This document shows, one piece after another, positions 45,471 through 57,395 of a stretch of 64,000 nucleotides of DNA. The stretch is from the NCBI GenBank assembly GCA_009801085.1, contig VNWV01000009.1, forward strand, positions 62,001 to 126,000, read 5' to 3'. The stretch comes from Lasiodiplodia sp. COLG20. Its lineage: Eukaryota; Ascomycota; Dothideomycetes; Botryosphaeriales; Botryosphaeriaceae. The position numbers and the translations under genes were made by a program. The notes beneath the pieces were generated by a model that saw nothing but the letters and a program-made list of their open reading frames with translations, did not search any database and was not told the origin of the DNA. Each line of letters starts with the position of its first letter. Within the stretch, counting starts at the first letter, position 1.

Positions 45471-46519
45471 TGGGCTAAGCACGGAGGCCAATTCCATAGC
45501 GAGTGCCAGTGGATGAGTAAATGACGGCGCAGTTTTATCTACAACATGGTGCAGCAATGGTCAGTCAGCGTTTTGAAGGTTACATCACCGGATTCATGAG
45601 GTAGCGGGTCAGCCCTTGGCAGTCCTTCACACAATCCCATCCCTGTACATCTCTGAATGAGGTTCAGCTATCAAATTTCTATCGCAAGGCGTCAATTACC
45701 CTACTTTGTGCCCATTTTATCTTGAAGGAACTTACCAGCTACATAAGTGGTAGGTTCAAGAAACAGTGGCGAGGACTTCACGCCGCGCCACATAGATGAC
45801 AGTTGTGATGATCTGAGGCGACTAAGATCGGACGCCATACCAGTGCGACAAAAGGGCCAGGGATCGTTGATCAGGATTTTCGGATGAATCATTCGATGAA
45901 CTAAGTTATTAATAGCATTTTCAAAATAAATACGGGCGCAGACTGGGCTGTACTACGTAGCTCAGCTGTTGGTGGGGGCGGGGCGGGGCGAGCCGTTTTA
46001 AAGCTGTGACGGCGAAATCCTTCATTGATAAGAATCGAAATATTAGAATTTCTCTCCGTGAAATCATCATTGTAGGAGATTTGAACAGGCATCACACTGG
46101 AGCAGACTGTCAGCCGTCAAGACATGTAACGCGACTAACGCTGTCAGTGTTTCACACATGACCATAACCCACTGATGGGCTTACATGTCAAGGCACTAAT
46201 TGCCGACATGATAACCGAAATATTTCCAGCAAATCCACTCCGAAGTTACGCGCCGTAATATGCAGCCAAGGCGTTTTAGGAAGGTAATCGCGGCAAATCG
46301 ATATAATCTACAGCCAATTGCGAACGCAGGTTTTAATCCTTCCGGCTGGGTTCATTCAACGCCAATAAATTCCTTCAGCAGCAGAGGCATCCTTCCACAT
46401 ACAAGAGACAGCCTTGCGCGCAAATCTCTAAACAGACTTGCTGCTCATTACACAGAATTCTGGTTGTTCGCTACCATCAATTCACCTCCGTTTCGGCGAC
46501 TCGATGCCTTTGTTGAAGA
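45471..46519. other. Intergenic: promoter of the NLR gene
   Basis: About 1 kb. A short upstream ORF (46504-46527) overlaps the NLR start codon. No other gene supported. Confidence 0.5.
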
Positions 46520-46527
46520 ATGGCTGA
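46504..46527 (+). promoter_or_regulatory. Overlapping upstream ORF at the NLR start
   Basis: An ATG at 46504 opens a seven-codon frame (MPLLKNG) whose TGA at 46525-46527 lies just inside the NLR coding region, whose ATG is at 46520. If the transcript includes it, ribosomes must skip it or reinitiate backwards, which would keep receptor levels low. The transcript start is unknown. Confidence 0.5.
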
Positions 46528-49500
46528 AATTGAACTCAGTCATGAAGACTACACAGTTGGTTGGGTTTGTCCGTTGGAAGTGGAACTGATTGCGGCTTTG
46601 GAAATGCTCGACAAGTCGCACAAGCCACTCGAGCAAGCGAAAGAAGACTCGAATGCATACCACCTCGGCGAAATTAACGGCCACAATGTGGTGGTGGCAA
46701 CTCTTCCATTTACGGGAAACGCTCCGACGGCCACCGTTGTCACTCAGATGCGACGAACATTTCCCCAATTACGGTTCGGACTACTCGTTGGAATAGGTGG
46801 TGGGGTTCCGACAAAGACGAACAGCGGGCACATCAGACTTGGGCATGTGGTTGTGAGCAAGCCTGAGGGAGAACATTCAGGTGCAGTGCAGTACGATCAC
46901 GGCAAGGCTCAAACTGGTGGGTTTCGGCGCACTGGCTTTTTGGCCCCACCACCCAATGTTCTTCTTGCTGCCGCTCAGCAACTAGCCGCGAACAGGGCAA
47001 GAGTAAGGGAAGATCCACTCCTACAGCATATCGGCCGCATCGATACCTCTATTAAAGGACTTCGGAAATACCGATATCCGGGCCTGGCAAACGATATCCT
47101 GTATCGACCGGACTACATTCACCGCGATCCAACACTTTCCTGCAAGAAATGTGGATGTGACCCAGAGCAATCAGTTCCAAGACCCTCTGCCAATGACAGC
47201 GATGACAGCGACGACGAAGATGCTGAAATGGACGACGGTGATACTATTGTCATACACAGAGGTACAGTCGCATCTGGCGAACTGGTTATTAAAGACGGTC
47301 TCATGCGTGATGAGCTAGCGAAGCAGTACGGCATCATCTGTTTTGAGATGGAAGCAGCTGGAGCACTAGCGGACTTTCCGTGCATAGTGATTCGAGGAAT
47401 TTCTGACTACTCCGACTCACACAAAAATGACAAATGGCACGGATACGCTGCAGCAGCTGCTGCAGCTTACGCGAGGGAGCTGTTTTTCCATATGCCTGTA
47501 AACCAAGTCAAGCTCTGTTCAGTACCACAAGAGGGTTAGTTATCAAATGAATCATTTCCCACTTACCATTCGGGATAACTGACATGACGTCAACCTCTGG
47601 TCCAGACGTCAAGCAGATAAAGTTACACGTCGAAGATACCAATGCCAACGTGCAACGAATAGCGGAAGAAAAGACGGACGAAGCACTGCGATACTTGCTA
47701 TCACCACCAAATGTCACAAAGAATTACGAAGATGCGCTGGAACAACGCCATGACGGTACAGGCGACTGGTTTCTCCAAAGTGAAATATTTACCGAATGGA
47801 AAAACAACCCGGACTCAATTCTCTGGCTCCATGGAATGCCTGGATGCGGCAAGACAATTCTCAGTGCTTCAATCATGGAGCATCTCCAACAGGAGGCTGA
47901 ATCCTCATCGAAAACCGTCCTCTATTTCTTTTTCACTTTCAGCGATGAAAGCAAGAGGTCGGCGCGGAGTATGGTGTGTTCATTCATTTTCCGCCTTTAC
48001 CACAGATTCAAACAGCATTCCAGCAAGCATGTCAAGCGTTTGCTTGATAGATGCAAAGATGGTTACCTACCTGGACTCAGCTTCCTCCTCGACACCCTCC
48101 ATTCAATCTTGGATGCAATTGAGGATGACGTCATGTTTGTTCTGGACGCCCTTGATGAATGTGGAACGCTTGACGATCTGATCCCGTGGCTGAGGAGATT
48201 GCACGGCAGAACAGCAAAGGATGAGACGGCAAAAGTCGAAAATGCGAAACGGTTCCGCGTCATTATCACAAGCCGTCCAGAGGAACGTCTAGAAGCTCAG
48301 TTTCGAGAATGGGGAGAGCAGGAGAGAATCATTGGACTGGAAGAGCATCTAGTCAACAAAGACATCCACGCATTTGTTTGGAAGAGCCTTCAGGAGACAG
48401 ATCCAGTCTCGAATCCGAAGTACTTTCAGCTCGCTGAGAGGATGAGATACTGGGAGGAAGATCGCGAGTCCATCAGTGATCAGCTGGCAAATAAAGCGGC
48501 ATCGATGTGAGTACGTTAGGATCAACATATATTATTGTGCTAAGTGTGTCCGCAGGTTCAGATGGGTAGCATGTCAGTTAGATGCGTTGTCAATGTGTCG
48601 CAAACGGGATACCTTCAAAAGCACACTCGAGTCTCTTCCCAAGACCCTTGATGAGACATATCTCAGGATCCTGGATGAGATTCCAGAAGCAGATAAAGAA
48701 AGCTGCATCAGGATTCTGCAATTCCTCATGTTTTCGGAACGACCTTTAAGGAGCGACGAGGTAAACGATCTGATTGCCATACCTACAGAATCGCAGCTGC
48801 TATTCGACCCCAGAAACCGTATGCGCCCGGAAGACATTCCTGCAGTGTGCTCTAGCTTGGTGACTGTCACTGAGGAGGAACCATATGCAGTGATCCAACT
48901 GTCGCATTTCTCCGTCAAGGAATATCTCTCCTCTGATCGGCTGGAGACCAAATTTCAGAGGTTTTTTACTGAGTCAAAAGCCCGGGAATCGATCGTGGAA
49001 CTCAGCATACGTTATATTTCCTCGATAGCTTTGAGACTAAACGCTCCGGTCATCAAAGTTAGATATCCATTCGCCGAATACGCAGCCTGTCACTGGATAG
49101 ACCACGCTTCGGTAGCAGAAAAAAGTGAATGTGTCCGAAAGTGCATTCTCCATTTCTTCTTCCCGGAAATGCAGGTCCCTTATTTGAATTGGCTTGAGCT
49201 GTTCGATCCGGATCAGTTGAGCCAGTCCCACTCCTCGGAGAATCAGGTTTCTTATCGGAGCTGGCTTGAGCAGCTGTTCCATTCGGATCGGTCGGACGGT
49301 GAATCTGGTTCAGAACAAACGTCGGATTTGGATGACAATTTTGCTTGGGGCCATGACCAGATAATCGACGCTTCCGAAACAAGCCCACCAGATGGCGGTC
49401 CTTCGCCGATTTACTACACATCGCTTCATGGATTGAGTCGCACGACAAAAGACTTGATCATTGCTGGTGCTGCAGTCAATGGCAGTGGTGGTAGTTTCGG

Positions 49501-51354
49501 TCCTGCTCTGCAGGCTGCCTGTCTGATGGGCCATCGAGATATTGCCGAAATTCTTCTCGATAATGGGGCTGATGTGGATGCGAAAGTGCCGAAGTCCAGT
49601 GGCACCGCCCTCATCGCCACGATATCAGGAGGAGATGAGGATTTAGCAACATTGCTCCTAGAGCGAGGAGCCGACGCAAATCTGTCGGGGTATTATCCTA
49701 AAGACAGCAGGAAGGTTGCCTTTCCTGTATGCCTGGCGTCCGACAACGGATCTGAGAACATGGTACGCCTCCTCCTGGAGCACGGTGCAAAACCCGAGAC
49801 GAAGGATGACAATCAATTTCAACATTCGGCTCTGGTAAAAGCTTGTTATAGGTCCCACTATAGTGTGGTGAAGCTTCTACTGGACAGCGGAGCCGACGCC
49901 AACTTCAATAACCGTCTTCGCACACCTCTTATCTCCGCTTCAACGACTGGAAACACCGACATTATCAGATTGCTTCTAGACCATAGCGCAGATCCCAACA
50001 GCGAGGTCGAAGTGTTCAATTATGCAACGACTGCACTGTTTGCAGCATGTGTAGCGGGAAACCCTGAGGCAGTTGATTTGCTTTGTAGCAATGGAGCCAA
50101 TGTCAATGCCCTTATGCCCGTTCATGGCAGTGCTCTGAAGTATGCACTGAGGTTCAAAGATGAACGAATTGCTATTTCGTTGTTTACTAAAGGTGCACGC
50201 TTTGAGGGAACCTCACATAGTGTTGGATCCTCTGAACACATAATGTTGGACAAAAAGACATCTATCAACAATCAGGGGCCTCAACAGATCGAGGCACTCC
50301 AAATAGCTTGCAAAAGAGGGTTCGCGCGATTCAGCAAGCTGCTAATCGACCAGTACCTTGCATCTGAGAGGTTAACCATTCAGAGTAGCGATTTCCTGCA
50401 GATTGCGTCATACTGGGGGAACAGAGATATTGTACAAAAACTTCTGAATGACGGAGCATTCGCCAACTCTGCCGCCGGTCCATATGGCACTTCTTTGCAA
50501 GCTGCTTCTGCCAAAGGAAATTTAGAAGTAGTGCGGCTACTACTTGACGATGGAGCAGATCCAAATACAATGGACTGGCACGGATGGCCTGCGCGTACAA
50601 TTGGATTGAAGAATGGACATGCGGAAATCGCCCAGGTTCTGGCCCCAGTCACTATCAACTATCCTTTCCGCACGTGTCTTTACCCTTCTGCCATACGTCA
50701 AGTTGGGGAATATTCAACAAAAGTCTATCATCAGGGGACAGAACTAGAAGTCGGTGAGTGTATACATGTACGCCTGCTGAGATTTATGGAGCTTAACCTA
50801 CTTGACAGGCCCGTGTCCACTCGCACGGCAGTACCAGGCAAATCACCCATTTGTAGCAACGGAGCTGCACGCTTATTTCGAGGTGAAGTTGCTAAGCAAA
50901 GACGTACTCCAGTAAGTATTCAGAAAAGACGTGGGCATCATTATGTGTCGACTAAGCAATGACAGGTGTTTTCAAATTGGAGTTTGCGGTGAGGAATTTG
51001 AAACCTCGGAAATGTCCTCAAAATCACTTGATTGGGGATACTTGAACCATGGACTCGTCGCCGGGAGGTATAGCCCACGGGTCCAGTGGCTAGTGTATCG
51101 AACAGGGGATACTATCGGCTGCGGAGTTGATTACAGCACTGACATGCTGTACTTTACCAGAAATGGCCAGTGTTCCGGTACTTAAACCTCGCTCTTTTCT
51201 TCCTGAAAACGCTAATGTGAATTTAGGGAAAATTGATGGTGCACCAACGGGAAGACTTTTTGCTGTCATTGTAGTCGGCAGGAGTGATGAGGTCACTCGG
51301 TTTTGCGTTGATTTTGATGCAAAATCTCCGTTTAAGCAGTCCGCATCTACATAA
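46520..51354 (+). CDS. NOD-like receptor: PNP/UDP phosphorylase - NACHT - ankyrin repeats - SPRY
   Basis: Candidate intracellular non-self receptor. Six exons join exactly in phase (46520-47534, 47606-48506, 48556-50753, 50809-50911, 50966-51177, 51227-51354) to 1518 aa. Residues about 12-325: nucleoside-phosphorylase-like domain (YTVGWVCPLEVELIAA, LLVGIGGGVP, CFEMEAAGALADFPC, IRGISDYSDSHKN) with a Cys/Asp-rich insert. NACHT: Walker A GMPGCGKT (415-422), Walker B FVLDALDEC (516-524), sensor-like ITSRPEE, winged-helix part to about 800. About eleven ankyrin repeats (about 920-1335), e.g. ALQAACLMGHRDIAEILLDN. C-terminal SPRY (about 1380-1510): HAYFEVKLL, LDWGYLNHG, RTGDTIGCGVD, LYFTRNG, GRLFAVIVV. 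N-terminal PNP and ankyrin repeats are usual in fungal NLRs; a terminal SPRY is not. All motifs look intact. Confidence 0.88.
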
Positions 51355-54300
51355 TAACCTCCCTGATGGACTTACGGAACCATTTGTTTTCGAAAATTGT
51401 TAATACATCAACTACGTATGAGTATATCGCATGGTTGTTCTGATGCGATAGCAGCTGCACAGCCAGCGTCCAAGGAGATTCTGATCCAACTTCCTCCAAT
51501 ATATAAAAGTCGAGAATGTGTACCTGGCGATGGCCAAATAGCCGAATCACTTGACCCTTATACCAGTATTGTAGTACTATAAAGCGTTTCCCAAGCTTAC
51601 CTATACCCCATTAATCAGCCGAGGCTTTTAGAAGCATGGGCAGCGTACCTCAAATACTAAACTGAAGCTCAGCAGAGCAGTTCCTGCTAGTGCTGGTAAG
51701 TATATATATGATTAGATGCCACACGAAAAATAGATCGAATGTATCTGCAGCCCTCAGGCCCGAGCCGATCTCTCATAAACCCCCGGAAAATGCACGTGTT
51801 CCGAGGCCTAAATATATCGCTGGATACCAGGGCCAGAACCTATAACGAATTTAATATCTTACTAGATGACTTATGGCTTTAGAGTGAGAACAGTGTGTCC
51901 AGCGTCTCGTCTTGAAAGATCAATGCAGTGCGTGCTTGCGTAAAAGTACATTATCAGCAAAAAGCTTCGAACGTCACGTCCATTGTTTGGAACAGTCCAT
52001 TCTTTATCAGGATCTACTACATAGCTAGAGAGAGAACTTTCTTACAATTACATGCTCTGTGTAATTGGGCATCTTTGATAAATAAATATTGAACAGTGCT
52101 TCTTGAAGGAAATGGAACGCGAACCGCGTATGATATTTGAAACAAACCTTTTGACGTAGGTCCGTAATCTGGAAATGATCAAATCGGTGGTAAGAAATTC
52201 TTGAAATTCATGGGCGAGAAAATTAATGAAAGAAGTGCCTTCGGCACTGCACCTCGTCTGGTCCAAGGCCGTGGTAATGTTCGACGGCTCGGCATAACCG
52301 GGTAACTTTGACGAGCCTGAAACACTGGGCCACATCGCTCCCGCTTGCTAATGTGAGTACTGGTGTGTGGGCAGAACATGCAGAAAGGTACGTTCGGTCA
52401 CTTGGAATGGCAAACACGGGCCGAGTCTCCGGCGGGATAAGCATGATGGATTCGGCCCAGCAGCGACGTGCAGCTGACGACGTAAGAGTAGTCAGACTGG
52501 TATGTTGCTGTGCTTTCATTTGCCAACACGTGTGAGCATCCGCCAATGAAAAGCGCAGATCGACAAGAAATTAGCAGCCATTCTAACGGTCGGTCACCGA
52601 AAGAAAAGTTGCGGGTCTCAGAACAAACAATACACGTGTACTGTGCATCAAGATGTTTCTCCTCTGTCGGATTTACCCAGCATCCAGGTCAGGCGCCTTG
52701 TAAAGCACCCGAAGCTAGAATGGGCTCTACCAAGGTCTGATTGCAGCAATTCATATCAGCAGGTCCATCCCACGCTCGTCAAGTAAAAGGTGGGACCCAC
52801 GACCAGGGCCCCGGTAGAGAGTTGCATCCTTGTTTGTAGGGTTCTGCTCTGGGAGTCTATAGGTCCATCGGCAGGGCTGCAACAGCGTCTCGAGTCGGGC
52901 GAGCAGAAGTTGCTAGCAAATGAACCGAGTAACGTGATATTGGAATCAAAAAGGAAACTATTTGCATAAAAAAAAAAAAAGAAAGGAATGCCCTTGCGAA
53001 CAATACCCTGTAGGCTGTTCCCCTTCAGCGATAGCACACCACAACTCAACAACAGTTTCGTATCTCCATGACCATGCTTCAGCAACTTCTGTGTTTCAGA
53101 TTGCCACCAGAAACACCCATACTTAGAGACCAACACCAGCAACTCCCCATCCGCCCCATCCTTCGACTCTCAGCTTCTCCGTTTCGCCTTAGTACACAAA
53201 CAAACTGCTGACGGCGCATCGGCGTAAACAGCGGCCGACCTGCAGCCAGCGGCTGTGCAGCGGGAGGGCGGGAGCGCTATCCCCAATTTCCTCCTCGAGT
53301 CAGCATGCATCAGCTTGCGCCTCACCCATGACTGTTGTCAGCACCCGCAAACCGCACGTTTATTCCCGCCACATGTATTGTAAGCCCAGCTGGTTGGAGC
53401 ACGGTCCCATCGTCTGCGTAGGCTCGTGCGCTTGGCGACGAGATCGTCGGGTGACCTGCAGATGGGCAGTTGGGCTGGAGATTACGCACCACAGCAGCCA
53501 CTCAGAAAGCTTCGATGCACCACAAAGGACTGGCCAACGACGGGCCAGCCGCTGAACGGCGCCCCATCATTGCGCGGTTGGTGGTTAGTGGATCTTCCCG
53601 CTGCCCAGCGCGCGCCACTGCCGCAATCATAGATCTTGTTTGTGCTTGCCTCGTGAGATGCGTGGCTGGACGGGGACCCACTGGCTGTGCGCGGGCGTTG
53701 GTGGCTACAGGCAACAGTGGTGACCGGGCAGCGCAACGGAGCTAGTGATGAAAAAGGGCAATGGTCCGTGGGGGTCTTCGCCCAATCTGGGAGATACGAT
53801 TGCAAAAAATGGACACGTGGGGGCTGAAAAATCAAAACCAAGCTGACCATGTTCACGACCTTCCCTGCTGGTACGCACAAATCCGAACGCGAAAGGCCCC
53901 GGGTATCTGGATCGTGGGGCGGACGGATGCAGATGAGGAGGGGATCTGGCAAGTGAGATTGACTGTAGATACTAATCCGTAGCGACGACGGCATTAGCTG
54001 CATCAAGTGGTGGCGCCACCAGCAGGAACCGCAGCAGTACGCATTCCCCCATGTTCTGTAGTGGTGTGCTCCGAGAGGGGCGATGCCAATGAGTGCAGCA
54101 CCGGCGATCCTTCCGCTCAGATGATCCACCTCAGCGGAGCGGACGGGAGGGCTGGGGCGGCGGTATCGGCGGTCGATTAGCCCCCACTTCTAGCTGCAAG
54201 GTCATCAATCAGGATCGAGTTCGCAGGGGAAGCCTCATCCTTCTGTCCGCGGGAATCTGATCGTGAGGATCGAGCAGCGCGTGAGTGCGGCCTGAATCGC

Positions 54301-55224
54301 GTTGATCGTAAGGCAACAATGCCTGGTCAGGAACGGAGAGCTGAACGTTGGGTGGCTGGCTGGCGGCGAATACCGCACCGTTGTCAATGCCATCTCTCTT
54401 CATGTATTTTCCTTTCTGAACAGGTTCATTGAAGGCGGAAATTACATCTTTCGCCGATTCCTCTCTCTACAAAATCTAGCTTCATGCACGACGTGCTGTA
54501 TAAAGCCCGATTTCGAACACCGCCCTCTCTCATAGGCAAAGTAGGTCAAGCCCTAGGTCTTCGCTACCATTGTGTCGGGTACCTCTTTCTTTTTATGGCC
54601 TGTCCTTCTAGGATCCACCGGGATGATCCTTCTTAGTGCTGATGCTTAAATGGGGCAACATGCCAAATGTTGCTTTCAGCCAGGGTGGTTCTGCAAATCT
54701 TAGCTCAAAGGGCGTCGGGTGTCTCATTGCCCCACATCAGGTGGCTAAATCTGGGTGCCGGCTCAGTGCTCGCTCTCGCGTACCATGCACACAATGCATG
54801 CTGAATCGAGAAGCGGACTAGGGGCTCCGGGGTACCTATCACGGGGGGTATGCGAATCGTACGTGCAGATCAAGAAGTCACCTGTCAGCAAGCAGGGGAC
54901 TGGAGGACCAAGCCGCAATCACATCCAAACACCTACAGAAATAATTGCGTCCAGGGCTGAAGGGCCAGAGCCAGGGCGCTGGAACTGACCGCCCGCCACC
55001 ACCACCACCACATTGGGGCGATGACGCGCTATGCAACATCCACCTGCACCTGGAAATGCCCGAAACGCACTTCTGCCTCATCCTTCTCACACACCCCGTT
55101 CCTGGAGGCTGAGTCGTGATGATGCAGTCCAAGTCTATGCTGCAGGGTGTCACGGTAATATATCTGACTCCAAATCTTCCGTACCTTTCGCTGCTGGTCA
55201 GAACACGACACCGCCGGCATAATC
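51355..55224. other. Gene-poor 3.9 kb region
   Basis: The longest gap in the window. Frames up to 215 codons (53482-54129, minus) have Cys/His/Ser/Pro-rich composition and no family trait. A 13-nt A run ends at 52980, and a (CCA)5 run lies at 54996-55010. The right part is GC-rich and contains CpG-rich stretches. It may be a long regulatory region for the Myb gene, or a decayed insertion; I could recognise no transposase. Confidence 0.45.
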
Positions 55225-56563
55225 ATGAGCAGAGGACACATTAAAGACAGTGCTATGCACCCCAGCTCCGCAGTACCTGCCTCAACTGGCCCCGTCGTCC
55301 GACGCAGGTGGACTCCACAGGAAGACGATATCCTCCGTACCGAGGCGGAGCTCCAATGTACGTATTAATCGCTGTCGCCACCCTGCCAGGGACTTCCGGA
55401 CCATTTACTGAGTCTATCGTGTTCCAGCAAAAGACGGTCGGCCCAGTGACTGGAAACGGATAGCACTGCGGATACCTGGCCGCTCCAACAAGGACTGCCG
55501 GAAGAGGTGGAACAAGATCTTCACCCGTATCAACAAAGGCACCTGGAACCCGGAAGAAGACGAGGCTCTGCGGGAAGCCGTGATGCAGTACGGCTGCAGG
55601 TGGGCGCAGGTGGCACAGCAGGTGGGAAGCAGGAACGCCGAACGTAAGTGCAACCTTACACAGTCCTGACATCTACTTTTAGTTCACGCTATTAACTGTC
55701 CCACTAGAATGTGCGAAGCGGTGGAACCACTCTTTAGATCCAGAGGTCGACCGCAGTGTGTGGACTAAAGAAGAAGACGCATGCTTGCTGGACGCCATCA
55801 CCAAGTACGGCAAAAGTTGGAAGACTATCGCGGAGCAGGTCTTCCCTCGTCGCTCGACTACAGACATCAAGAACAGGTACGTTTGACCCCTGCGCTTGTC
55901 CTCCAAGGCCACCATTAACATGAATACAGGTATAGCATCATCATACGGCGGCGGAGTCCAAACACAGACTGCAACACCGCCCTTAAGATGTCCGAAAGTC
56001 CGAGTCCTCAAGCTATTTCCAGCCCTGAGGACCTGGGATCCCTGTCCGAACCGCTGGGGTCCAGCATTTCCTCCAACGGCTCTCCATCACATTTCGACGT
56101 TTTATCGTTCTCCGGCTCCTCACCTGAAATGACCGAGGTCTTACCAAGCGTTGACAACTCTTCCATCATCGGTCTGGGCGTTGGCCTGGACAAGTCAATG
56201 TTTTACGACCTCTCTCACGTCGACCCAAACCTACATATCCACCCATCCATGGACGCATTTAACGCTTTGCCTTGGAAGCTGGAAGATACCTACTCAGGCC
56301 AAGTGGAGCAGAATTTCAATTCCAGTGTACCCATGCACTGGGACGGGGGCTATGAAGACGTCTCTGCTGGCGGCGCAATGACGGTACATCACGAAGATGA
56401 TACTGTGGTTCATTGTGAATCAACTCCGAATCCAACTGTCAACACACCCAACAATCCATCGAAAGTTACGTTGCAGATGGAGGGCGTCTCATCACATCTC
56501 CTACATCGCATGCTTGGCATGTTATTAGAGTCGCAAACGCAGTTCAAGATAGAAAATCGGTAG
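55225..56563 (+). CDS. Three-repeat Myb transcription factor
   Basis: Nuclear DNA-binding regulator. Four exons (55225-55357, 55428-55643, 55708-55876, 55930-56563) give 383 aa. Three SANT/Myb repeats follow each other: R1 from RRRWTPQEDDILRTEAEL to RKRWNKIF, R2 from KGTWNPEEDEALREAV to CAKRWNHSL, R3 from RSVWTKEEDACLLDAI to IKNRYSIIIRR. Each repeat keeps the regularly spaced aromatic residues and a helix-3 ending in (K/R)-R-W-N or K-N-R-Y, like animal c-Myb (R1R2R3) and fungal Bas1/FlbD relatives. The C-terminal 210 residues are acidic, Ser/Pro-rich and probably an activation region. Introns fall inside R1, R2 and R3 helices, typical of real fungal Myb genes. A second in-frame ATG ten codons later is a possible alternative start. 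Confidence 0.88.
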
Positions 56564-57395
56564 ACATGTGTCTACGAAATAGAATTGAGGCTGTGAAAAG
56601 TCAGACGAGTCACTTTGTTCGTGATTACCACTCTTGCCATCCCTACTGGGACCAGTGTCTTCTCCGCCATAACAAATTATCATTTGATAAGGCAAATTTG
56701 CGGCCTCAGAGGGTAGTCTGAAAAGGGCAAAAAGAAAAAAAGAAAAGTCACAAATCAGACCATACCAAGCCCGGCGTGCTGCTCGTCTACAGCCTCTGGT
56801 TCCGCCTTGACTACCGTACGTGATTTCTCTGCCTGTGCAGGGATCTCTCTAAAATGTGCGCACCGTCAACAGCTCCCGTATATTCATTTCCTGGTGTCCC
56901 ATGCCTGTTCTGGTGTTCCCATGCATCAATAAACCTGTGGCGCAAATCATAGCTTTTCTGAGTAATCAACACGGAAAATCTTATAATGATCCCCATGATC
57001 GGCAACGAAATCGCTTAGAACACCACATCAGAGATTTTCGCGTCTGGGATGTGGGCAGTGTTCACGTTCATGTAGCTCATCACAATTTATGACTCACGAG
57101 AAAGAGAACGGTGACAGCCATGAAGACGAAAATGGCCTTCTCATGAGCCTTTTCCGGAACTACGATGCGGAACTATGTCTCGGTCTCCAATGTATTGAGA
57201 CCATTGCGCGCGGCTGCAGCTGCTGGTAAATCGAATCATCGCCTTCACCAAAGCGCATGGATGCAGTGATGCATCGCAGCGGCCCGAAGCAATATCTGCC
57301 TTGCCATGGAGGCGGCACGGTAATCCATACCGCGGGTCAGGCTCAGCTCGGCTGCAGCGCACCGTCTCCTCGCTGGAGCCTTGCGTCTCTTTCCC
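56564..57395. other. Convergent intergenic region, 0.8 kb
   Basis: Between the Myb gene and the 3' end of the second Zn2Cys6 regulator. Short frames only; an A/G-rich tract near 56725-56750. Nothing named. Confidence 0.45.

Noticed and set aside
48476..50962. Ankyrin part as a separate gene starting at 48476
   Set aside because: A GT-AG intron (48507-48555) joins it in phase to the NACHT exon, giving the continuous family sequence AASMFRWVACQLDAL.
53482..54129. 215-codon minus-strand frame as a gene
   Set aside because: Cys/His/Pro/Ser-rich, overlapped by equally long plus-strand frames, no recognisable motif; likely chance in GC-rich DNA.
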